Program-made: the position numbers and the translations under genes
The notes under the pieces: generated by a model
What the model was told of the DNA's origin: nothing
Databases searched by the model: none
Seen by the model: only the letters and a program-made list of their open reading frames with translations
Shown: one piece after another, positions 54,401 to 60,618 of the stretch
Layout of the letters: the number at the start of each line of letters is the position of its first letter
Numbering within the stretch: position 1 is the first letter of the stretch
Source: Novosphingobium sp. EMRT-2
GTDB lineage: Bacteria > Pseudomonadota > Alphaproteobacteria > Sphingomonadales > Sphingomonadaceae
DNA length: 64,000 nt
Assembly (NCBI RefSeq): GCF_005145025.1
Contig: NZ_CP039695.1
Span: 744,001-808,000 of the forward strand
Direction: 5' to 3'

Positions 54401-54985
54401 ATCTACGTCAACCGCAACGTGATCGGCGCGGTGGTGGGGGTTCAGCCGTTCGGAGGGCATGGGTTATCGGGCACCGGGCCGAAGGCGGGCGGACCGCTTT
54501 ATCTCCAACGCCTTGTCCAGCCGCGCCCCGCGCTGCCGTTCCCGGTGGATGCGGAGGTCGTGCTGCCCGGCCCGGTGGGCGAACACAACCTCTACCGGAT
54601 CGGCCCAGCCGGGCGCGTGATCCTGTTCGCGCAGAACAGCGCCGCCCTGGCCGAACAGATCGAGGCGGCGACGGCAAACAGCAACGCGGCCGTCATCGCC
54701 GATCCCGCCCTGGTGCCGTCCCTGCCCTCCGCGCTGGCGGACCGGGTGCTGGCACCGGCGGACTGGCGGCAAGCCGGGCCGTTCGCCCGCGCGCTGGTTA
54801 ACGGGGACAGCGCTTTCGTGACGGCCGTGCAGCAGGCGCTCGCCGCGCTGCCCGGGCCGATCGTGACCGCCGAAGCGCCTTGCGCCGCCGGCGGCTATGC
54901 GCGGGCGATGCTGGTGGGCGAACAGTCCGTGTCGATCAACACCACGGCGGCCGGAGGAAACGCCAGTCTGATGACGCTGGCCTGA
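51467..54985 (+). CDS. putA: Bifunctional proline dehydrogenase / P5C dehydrogenase PutA
   Basis: PutA oxidises proline to glutamate in two steps, first with FAD, then with NAD. The 1172-residue protein begins directly with the proline dehydrogenase arm; the ribbon-helix-helix repressor domain of enterobacterial PutA is missing. The dehydrogenase barrel contains EGPGISIKLSALHPRY, IGLNIDAEEADRLE, VRLVKGAYWDAEIK and the flavin-site region RLLENGANSSFVNRI. The P5C dehydrogenase half has SPWNFPLAIFTGQV, the catalytic Glu in AETGGQNA, the nucleophile Cys in GQRCSALR and VFGPVLHV. A C-terminal extension of about 150 residues follows. Confidence 0.95.
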   Translation: MTTRPPFADFAPPIREQDALRQAITAAYRWPEHDCIAALLPQATLSDAARAEASALARRLVEALRARPKGSSVDQLVQEFALSTQEGVALMCLAEALLRIPDDATRDALIRDKIAGGDWRAHIGGNRSLFVNAATWGLVVTGKLTASVDDRNLGNALTRLIARAGEPIIRRGVDLAMRMMGEQFVTGRTIEEALERAHELEAKGFRYSYDMLGEAAMTAEDAARYLADYQNAIRAIGRASAGRGIVEGPGISIKLSALHPRYARAQADRVMAELLPRVKGLCELAKRFDIGLNIDAEEADRLELSLDLLESLALDPDLAGWNGLGFVVQGYGKRCPHVIDWIIALARRSGRRIMVRLVKGAYWDAEIKRAQVDGLADFPVYTRKVHTDVAYIACARRLLDAPDAVFPQFATHNAHTLATIHAMAGPDFAIGAYEFQCLHGMGEPLYEEVVGADKLDRPCRIYAPVGTHETLLAYLVRRLLENGANSSFVNRIANETVPVEEIIADPVEQVRAMPIPGAPHPNIALPGALYPGRRNSKGVDLSSEAVLADLAERFATASREPAHAAPSPRLATLPARPVRNPAEHDDTVGTVADVTAEAAREAVRIAAGAAATWASTPINARATCLERAADALEAAMPDLLALIVREAGKSVPNAVAEVREAVDFLRYYAVRARSDLAGSTPLGPVVCISPWNFPLAIFTGQVAAALVAGNPVLAKPAEETPLIAAEAVRLLHAAGVPADVLQFVPGDGAIGAALVGAPETAGVMFTGSTDVGRLIQKQLSTRLSATGRPIPLIAETGGQNAMIVDSSALAEQVVADVIASAFDSAGQRCSALRVLCLQEDVADRVLAMLKGALAELRIGHTDRLAADIGPVITAEAQARIEAHIEAMRARGRTVERLPLPDETRAGTFVAPTIIELEALSDLEQEVFGPVLHVIRYRRQDIDALIDAINAWGFGLTFGLHTRLDDTIARVTSRIHVGNIYVNRNVIGAVVGVQPFGGHGLSGTGPKAGGPLYLQRLVQPRPALPFPVDAEVVLPGPVGEHNLYRIGPAGRVILFAQNSAALAEQIEAATANSNAAVIADPALVPSLPSALADRVLAPADWRQAGPFARALVNGDSAFVTAVQQALAALPGPIVTAEAPCAAGGYARAMLVGEQSVSINTTAAGGNASLMTLA

Positions 54986-55064
54986 TCGGAATCCACACTT
55001 GGCCAATGGCCTCGCGCGTGCGACGAAGCCAACCGGCTTCAAGACACCAGAGGGGCAAGACAAG

Positions 55065-57230
55065 ATGCGGCGTTCCATCGGCCTGGCGTATTTCGGCTCC
55101 TCGGCGGCACTGGCCCTGTTCGGCGCATGGTCACCGCAGGCCAGCGCCGCCGAGGCACCGCGCAACGTGGTGATCCAGCGCGATGACTGGGGCATCGCCC
55201 ACATCACCGGCCAGACCGATGCCGACGCGGTCTATGGCATGATCTATGCGCAGGCCGAGGACGACTTCAACCGGATCGAGGTCAACTACCTCACCAACCT
55301 GGGCCGGCTGGCCGAGGCCGAGGGCGAAAGCGCACTGTGGTCGGACCTGCGCCAGCGCCTGTTCATCGATCCGGAGGTGCTGAAGGCCGATTACGCCGCC
55401 AGTTCGCCGTGGCTGAAAGCGCTGATGGACGCCTGGGCCGCCGGCCTCAACGCCTTCCTCACCGACCATCCGGAGGTGAAGCCGCGCGTGCTCACCCGGT
55501 TCGAACCGTGGATGGCGCTCAGCTTCACCGAAGGCAGCATCGGCGGCGATATCGAAAGCGTGCCGCTGAGCCAGTTGCAGGCGTTCTACGAAAAGCGCGC
55601 CATCGCCATGACCGCGCTGGAACGCGGCACGCAGTTCCGCGAACCGCAGGGCTCCAACGGCATGGTAATCGCGCCGTCGCATACGCAGGACGGGCACGCG
55701 CTGCTGCTGATCAATCCGCACACCAGCTTCTTCTTCCGCTCCGAACAGCAGGTGACCAGCGGCGAAGGCCTGAACGTCTATGGCGCGTCCACCTGGGGGC
55801 AGTTCTTCATCTACCAGGGGTTCAATCAGCATGCCGGTTGGATGCATACCTCCAGCGGCATCGACAATGTCGACGAGTTCGCCGAAACGATCGCGCCCTC
55901 GCCCGATGGCGACCTCTACTACCGCTATGGCGGCGCCTTGCGCAAAGTGACGGTCAAGCCGGTCACGCTCGCCTTCCGCAAGCCCGATGGCGCGATGGGC
56001 ACGCGCACCTTCACCACTTATGCCACGCACCACGGCCCGATCGTGCGCGAGGCGGACGGCAAGTGGATCGCTTTCGCGCTGATGAACAAACCCGTGCCCG
56101 CGCTGGAACAGAGTTTCCTGCGCACCAAGGCGCACGATCTGGCGGACTTCCTGCAAGTGGCCGAACGCAAGGCCAATTCCTCCAACAACACGCTGTTCGC
56201 CGACGACAAGGGCGAGATCGCCTACCTCCACCCGCAGTTCGTGCCCGTGCGCGACGACCGCTTCGATTATCGCCATCCGGTCGACGGCAGCGATCCCGCG
56301 ACCGACTGGAAGGGGCTGCACGCGCTGTCCAATCTGCCGCAAGTGGTGAACCCGAAGAACGGCTGGGCGTTCAACGTCAACAACTGGCCGTGGACCGCTG
56401 CCGGGGCGAACAGCCCGAAAGCGAAGGCCTTTCCCCGCTACATGGATCAGGTGGGCGAAAACCCGCGCGGCGCCCATGCGGAAAGGGTGCTGTCCGCCTG
56501 CTCCGATTTCACGCCCGATCGCCTGATCGCCGCCGCCTACGACCCATGGCTGCCCGCCTTCACGCGCCTGCTGCCCGGCCTGATCGCCGCGCATGACAAG
56601 GCCCCCGACCCGGCGCGCGCGGAACCGGTGGCGCTGCTGCGCGGCTGGGACCAGCGCTGGGCGCTCGATTCCACGGCGACCAGCCTTGCCGTGTTCTGGG
56701 GCGAAGCGCTCTGGGCAAAAGGCGCGGACGAGGCCAAGCGTTCGGGCATCACGGTGTGGGACTGGATGGCCGATCACGCCACCGATACCCAGCGGCTGGC
56801 CGCGCTGGACGAAGCGACTGCCCGGCTCAAGACCGATTTCGGTGACTGGCGCGTGCCCTGGGGCCAAATCAATCGCTACCAGCGCAACGACGGCGCGATC
56901 CGCCAGACCTTCGACGATGCGAAGCCCAGCACGCCCGTGCCTTTCACGTCCGCGCAATGGGGCTCGCTCGCCGCGTTCGGCGCACAGCGCTATCCGGGCA
57001 CGAAGCGCTATTACGGCACGCGCGGCAACAGCTTCGTCGCCGTGGTGGAATTCGGCCCGCGCGTGAAAGCCAGGGCCGTCAGCACCGGGGGCGAAAGCGG
57101 CCACCCGGCCTCGCCCCACTTCGCCGATCAGGTGAACCGTTACGTTTCAGGCGACCTGCGGCCGGTCTATTTCTATCCGGAAGACCTGGCCGGCCACGTT
57201 ACATCAAAGGAGGAACTGGTGCGGCGTTAA
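55065..57230 (+). CDS. Penicillin-acylase-family N-terminal nucleophile hydrolase (acyl amide hydrolase)
   Basis: This 721-residue periplasmic enzyme has a signal peptide (MRRSIGLAYFGSSAALALFG ... QASA). The N-terminal chain contains VVIQRDDWGIAHITGQTDADAVYGM. The self-cleavage site is probably before Ser197 in EPQGSNGMVIAPS, which would become the catalytic N-terminal serine. Later stretches such as HTSSGIDNVDEF and SSNNTLFADDKGEIAY fit the large beta chain. Family members hydrolyse penicillins, acyl-homoserine lactones or lipopeptides, so quorum quenching is possible. It lies 79 bases after putA, and its stop overlaps the convergent PepSY gene by four bases. Confidence 0.88.
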   Translation: MRRSIGLAYFGSSAALALFGAWSPQASAAEAPRNVVIQRDDWGIAHITGQTDADAVYGMIYAQAEDDFNRIEVNYLTNLGRLAEAEGESALWSDLRQRLFIDPEVLKADYAASSPWLKALMDAWAAGLNAFLTDHPEVKPRVLTRFEPWMALSFTEGSIGGDIESVPLSQLQAFYEKRAIAMTALERGTQFREPQGSNGMVIAPSHTQDGHALLLINPHTSFFFRSEQQVTSGEGLNVYGASTWGQFFIYQGFNQHAGWMHTSSGIDNVDEFAETIAPSPDGDLYYRYGGALRKVTVKPVTLAFRKPDGAMGTRTFTTYATHHGPIVREADGKWIAFALMNKPVPALEQSFLRTKAHDLADFLQVAERKANSSNNTLFADDKGEIAYLHPQFVPVRDDRFDYRHPVDGSDPATDWKGLHALSNLPQVVNPKNGWAFNVNNWPWTAAGANSPKAKAFPRYMDQVGENPRGAHAERVLSACSDFTPDRLIAAAYDPWLPAFTRLLPGLIAAHDKAPDPARAEPVALLRGWDQRWALDSTATSLAVFWGEALWAKGADEAKRSGITVWDWMADHATDTQRLAALDEATARLKTDFGDWRVPWGQINRYQRNDGAIRQTFDDAKPSTPVPFTSAQWGSLAAFGAQRYPGTKRYYGTRGNSFVAVVEFGPRVKARAVSTGGESGHPASPHFADQVNRYVSGDLRPVYFYPEDLAGHVTSKEELVRR

Positions 57231-58615
57231 ACCGTCCTCACCAGACCCAGCCAGCGCGCGGCGGGCGCGATCCGCACCAGCACCAGCCGCTCGATCACCA
57301 GCATGGCCGGCATCGACAGCGCCAGCAGCGGCAGGAACATGGCCAGCACCAGCGCGATCGTGGCCATGCCCCGCTTGCGCGCGGGAACGGCCGACAGCGG
57401 CGGCGCGCCCAGCACGCCACCGGGCTTACGCCGCCACCACAGTACGAAGCCGCTGACCGCAAGCATCACCAGCATCAGCGCGGTCATCACCCCGATCAAC
57501 TGGTTCCCCCAGCCGAACAGCGCGCCTTCGTGCCAGGAAATGCCATAGCCCACGACGCGATCGATCGGGTGCTTGTCGGCAAAGGTCTCGTGCGAAAGCT
57601 GCGCCGCGGTGCGCGCATCGAACGTGTAGGTTTCACCCAGCAAACGGTTCTGCGTGTCCGCCTTCACGGTCCATGCCGATGATGGCTTGGCGCCGAACGC
57701 CCCCGGCGCACCGGGCGGGGAAACGATCACCGGCCAGGCCATGTGACGCGATCGGGCTTCCGCCACGATCTCGGTCAGCGAAACCGGCGTCGGCCCGCCG
57801 GCATGGTCGTGCGACATGCCCGGCATCGCATGCATGGGATCGCCACCCGCCATCATCGCCGCATGGTCATGCCCGGTATGCTCGTCGGCATCGGCGGCGC
57901 GCCCACCGATCGTCCAGTCCTGCTTGCCCTTCACCCAGCCCATCTCGGCGCGCACCGCCTTCAACGCGCTGCCCCAGACCGAGGCCCACGGCAGCCCGGT
58001 CACCAGCAGCACCAGCGCCAATCCCGAGACCCAGAACCCCGTCACCGCATGGAGATCGCGCCAGAAGGCGCGCGATCCGCGCATCAGCCGCGGCCAGACC
58101 ACACCCGCCGCACCGCGTCCGCGCGGCCACCACAGGTACAGCCCGGTCAGAATCATCACGATGCCCCAGCTTGCCGCCAGTTCGACGATCCAGCTGCCCC
58201 GCTTGCCTAGCAGCAACTGGCCGTGGACCGCGCGATCGATCGCAATGATCCGCTTTTCGGGATCTAGGCTGCCCAACACCTTGCCCTGAGGGGAAACGAA
58301 CACGTCGCGCATCCCCTTCCCGCCAGGCAAGGCGATATGGACCAGCGCGGCATCGCCTTCGCGTTCGGGCAGGCGATAGGAATGAAGCCGCGCGCCCGGG
58401 AAGGCGGACAGCGCGGCTTCACCCTGCGCGTCGGGCGAAACGGTTTCCGCAGCAGGCAGGGAGCGGAAAGCGCGTTCTTCCCATCGCTCTATCTGCGGCT
58501 TGAACAGATAGAGCGATCCCGACAGCGCAAGCACGAGGACCATCGGCACCACGAACAGGCCGGCATAGAAATGCCAGCGCCAGATCGTGCGGTAGAGGGC
58601 GGAACTCTGGATCAT
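57227..58615 (-). CDS. PepSY-associated TM protein with a His/Met-rich loop
   Basis: This 462-residue inner-membrane protein has an N-terminal helix (FYAGLFVVPMVLVLALSGSLYLF), a PepSY-like segment (about 50-125), helices at about 141-163 and 187-210, and two C-terminal helices. The family occurs in iron- and copper-related clusters and may act as a reductase or transporter. Between helices 3 and 4, residues 246-271 contain six His and five Met (for example HDHAAMMAGG and MSHDHAGG), a pattern expected for copper binding. Its neighbour SCO is a copper chaperone. Function is inferred from the loop and context. Confidence 0.88.
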   Translation of the reverse strand: MIQSSALYRTIWRWHFYAGLFVVPMVLVLALSGSLYLFKPQIERWEERAFRSLPAAETVSPDAQGEAALSAFPGARLHSYRLPEREGDAALVHIALPGGKGMRDVFVSPQGKVLGSLDPEKRIIAIDRAVHGQLLLGKRGSWIVELAASWGIVMILTGLYLWWPRGRGAAGVVWPRLMRGSRAFWRDLHAVTGFWVSGLALVLLVTGLPWASVWGSALKAVRAEMGWVKGKQDWTIGGRAADADEHTGHDHAAMMAGGDPMHAMPGMSHDHAGGPTPVSLTEIVAEARSRHMAWPVIVSPPGAPGAFGAKPSSAWTVKADTQNRLLGETYTFDARTAAQLSHETFADKHPIDRVVGYGISWHEGALFGWGNQLIGVMTALMLVMLAVSGFVLWWRRKPGGVLGAPPLSAVPARKRGMATIALVLAMFLPLLALSMPAMLVIERLVLVRIAPAARWLGLVRTV

Positions 58616-58654
58616 GAGAGGCAATCCGTGGTGGTTGGCGATGGATGGTCCGGA

Positions 58655-59299
58655 TCAGCTTCGCCCGACCAGCCGCTTGAGCTTGGCCAGCGAATCCGCT
58701 TCGGGTTCCTGGAAGTTGATCGTGTCCGCGAACCGGCCCTCGGCATCCATCAAGTAGATCGCGGCGGTGTGATCGACGGTGTAGTCGCCGCCAGGCTGCG
58801 GCACCTTCTGGACATAGACGCCAAAGGCCTTCTCGACAGCGGCCAGTTGCGTATCGGTTCCGGTCAGACCGAGGATCGGCGTGCCGAACATGGCGGCATA
58901 GCGGCCCACGTCCGCTGGCTTGTCGTGCTCGGGATCAACCGAAACGAACACGATTTCGAACCTGGCACCGTCCGCGCCCAGTTGCTTGCGCAACCGCGCC
59001 ATCCGCGCCAGGCTGGTCGGGCAGACATCCGGGCAACGCGTGAACCCGAAGAAGATGGCGAAGGGCTTGCCATCGAGCTTCGTGCTGGAGAACGCCGAAC
59101 CATCCGGCGCGATCAGCGTGAACGGGCCGCCGACCCCCGCCCCTTGCGCTCCCGCGTTCTCCGACTGCGCTCCCTTGCCACCGCCGAACGCCACCAATGC
59201 CAGCCCCAACAGTCCGATCGACACCAGCAGGACCACCAGCCAGCGCAGGCTGCGGTCGCCTGCCGGTAGAGCGGCATCGTCAGGATCAGGAACGGTCAT
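58655..59299 (-). CDS. SCO1/SenC-family copper chaperone
   Basis: This 214-residue membrane-anchored thioredoxin-fold protein has a hydrophobic segment (LRWLVVLLVSIGLLGLALVAF) near the N-terminus. The copper site is CPDVC in FFGFTRCPDVCPTSLARM, with a later His in YTVDHTAAIYLM. SCO proteins deliver copper to the CuA centre of cytochrome c oxidase subunit II. The ATG (MTVPDPDDAALPAGD) overlaps the small upstream gene by 14 bases. The downstream PepSY gene starts after 39 bases. Confidence 0.93.
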   Translation of the reverse strand: MTVPDPDDAALPAGDRSLRWLVVLLVSIGLLGLALVAFGGGKGAQSENAGAQGAGVGGPFTLIAPDGSAFSSTKLDGKPFAIFFGFTRCPDVCPTSLARMARLRKQLGADGARFEIVFVSVDPEHDKPADVGRYAAMFGTPILGLTGTDTQLAAVEKAFGVYVQKVPQPGGDYTVDHTAAIYLMDAEGRFADTINFQEPEADSLAKLKRLVGRS

Positions 59300-59501
59300 G
59301 CGCTGTTCCCCGGCCGCAATCGGGCGAGACGCAGACGGCGTCCGCTTCTCCCAGCGCGGATGCTGCGCCCGGCAGCAGCAGCCCCGGCACGGCAGCCAGC
59401 CCGCGCAGGGCAAAGCACAGGGCCACGGCGGCCCACGTCCGGCGGCGAATCCGGCGCAAGTGCGCGGCGCGCGCGGGCGACAGCGTGAAAAGGCCGCTCA
59501 C
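59286..59501 (-). CDS. Small hypothetical membrane protein
   Basis: The predicted 71-residue product has a basic N-terminus (SPARAAHLRRIRRRTW), one hydrophobic helix (AAVALCFALRGLAAVPGLLLPG) and two cysteines in VCVSPDCGRG near the end. I do not recognise a family. Its start overlaps the DUF2244 gene by four bases (ATGA) and its end overlaps the SCO gene by 14 bases, which supports it as a real operon member. The C-x4-C pair could bind metal but this is speculative. Confidence 0.5.
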   Translation of the reverse strand: MSGLFTLSPARAAHLRRIRRRTWAAVALCFALRGLAAVPGLLLPGAASALGEADAVCVSPDCGRGTAHDRS

Positions 59502-59998
59502 GGCCGGCTCTCCGTTGCCGCGCCCAGCGCCGCCGCGATGACGGGCGCCACCGCGCGCCGTTCGTCGAGGCTGAGGCAGCGCCCGATCTCGACCACATCG
59601 GCCGCGGTCCGCACCAGCAGGCGCAGGGCAGACGGCGTCGGCGCTTCAACCCGGAACGAAAGCCAGGGACCTTCGCATTCCGTCACCCGGCCGTGGCTGT
59701 CGGCATGACGCAGGCGTCCGGGACCGACTTCCAGGGTTTCCGCCGCGGCCGCCTGCTTCTGGTGCCGCTCCAGCGCGAACGTGAGCGCGGCAACGGCGAC
59801 CAGCGAGAAGGCCGGGACGAGCCAGTAGCCATGGACGACCGGCACGATCGACAGGACCAGCAACAGGAACGCCAGCGCGGCGAAGGCGGAACGCGCCTCA
59901 TGGGAAAGCGCCGAGCGATTTTCGCGCATGCGCACGACGATCGCGCCTTTGTCGCAAGCGCCGGACCGCCCATGGGAGCGGTCGAACATTTCGTACAT
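59498..59998 (-). CDS. DUF2244 membrane protein
   Basis: This 166-residue protein has two membrane helices (FAALAFLLLVLSIVPVVHGYW and LVPAFSLVAVAALTFAL) followed by a soluble C-terminal domain (VTECEGPWLSFRVEAPTPSALRL). This is the pattern of DUF2244 proteins, which occur near cytochrome c oxidase assembly genes in alphaproteobacteria. I chose the ATG at 59998 (MYEMFDRSHG), which has CGGAG at a suitable distance; 60016 is possible. It is the first gene of a tight run leading to SCO. Its function is unknown. Confidence 0.75.
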   Translation of the reverse strand: MYEMFDRSHGRSGACDKGAIVVRMRENRSALSHEARSAFAALAFLLLVLSIVPVVHGYWLVPAFSLVAVAALTFALERHQKQAAAAETLEVGPGRLRHADSHGRVTECEGPWLSFRVEAPTPSALRLLVRTAADVVEIGRCLSLDERRAVAPVIAAALGAATESRP

Positions 59999-60071
59999 CA
60001 AAGGGTACTCCGGCATGCCGAGGGCGCGTGATCCGCACCGCCCGGCCGATCCGACAGGATGGTTCAGGCTG

Positions 60072-60476
60072 TCAGGCGCAGGCCGGAGGGCCGCAGGGCG
60101 GTGGCAGAACATGACGCGCGCGCGCAAGGCGCGGCAGGGGAACCGGCGCGAATCCCAGCGCCAGCACGAACAGCATCGCCAGCGCGATCTGGATGGGGTC
60201 CGCCCCGCCCAGCGCCGCGAAGGCATGCCCGGCGAACGGGCAGACATCGTGCGATGGCGAATTGCCATCCTTCTGGCCGGACGCCGGCAGGGAAACCTGA
60301 CGAGCGAGATGATCGCCCGAAGCATCGGCACAGACGAGGAGAGTCAGGATTTTCTGCCCCTGTGCCGGCCCCACCATGTAGCCAGCGGGCAACAGCGCCT
60401 TCATCAGCAGCGCGAACGCGACAACGATCGCCGCCAGCCGGCGATGTCCGATCAAGAAGGCGCGCAGTTCCCCCAT
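60072..60476 (-). CDS. DUF2946 family protein
   Basis: This 134-residue protein has an N-terminal hydrophobic segment (LAAIVVAFALLMKALLPAGYM) and a second one near the C-terminus (ALAMLFVLALGFAPVPLP). Between them, ASGQKDGNSPSHDVCPFAGHA carries the Cys/His motif of DUF2946. This family is often found next to TonB receptors and PepSY proteins in metal-related clusters. A role in periplasmic copper handling is inferred from this context only. Confidence 0.75.
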   Translation of the reverse strand: MGELRAFLIGHRRLAAIVVAFALLMKALLPAGYMVGPAQGQKILTLLVCADASGDHLARQVSLPASGQKDGNSPSHDVCPFAGHAFAALGGADPIQIALAMLFVLALGFAPVPLPRLARARHVLPPPCGPPACA

Positions 60477-60561
60477 CGCCCGCTCGCTTACCGCGCCCCG
60501 CCCATCCTGTCACGCCCCAAGCCGACGGGCAGGAGCCAGGACAAATTGTCCCACCCAAAGG

Positions 60562-60594
60562 AAAAGGCGCCGGGAGCATGCCTCCCGACGCCTT
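60562..60594 (-). terminator. Terminator of the large TonB receptor gene
   Basis: On the minus strand, GGCGTCGGGAG pairs with CTCCCGGCGCC (one G-T wobble) around a 5-base loop and is followed by TTTTCC. It is 25 bases after the receptor stop codon and precedes DUF2946. Confidence 0.7.
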
Positions 60595-60618
60595 CCACCT
60601 TTCCGCTTTCCTCCCCGA

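Noticed and set aside
52715..54460. A 581-codon open frame on the minus strand
   Set aside because: It is antisense to the P5C dehydrogenase half of putA and has shadow-like composition.
55131..57119. A 662-codon open frame on the minus strand
   Set aside because: It is antisense to the penicillin-acylase-family gene, with no domain or ribosome site.
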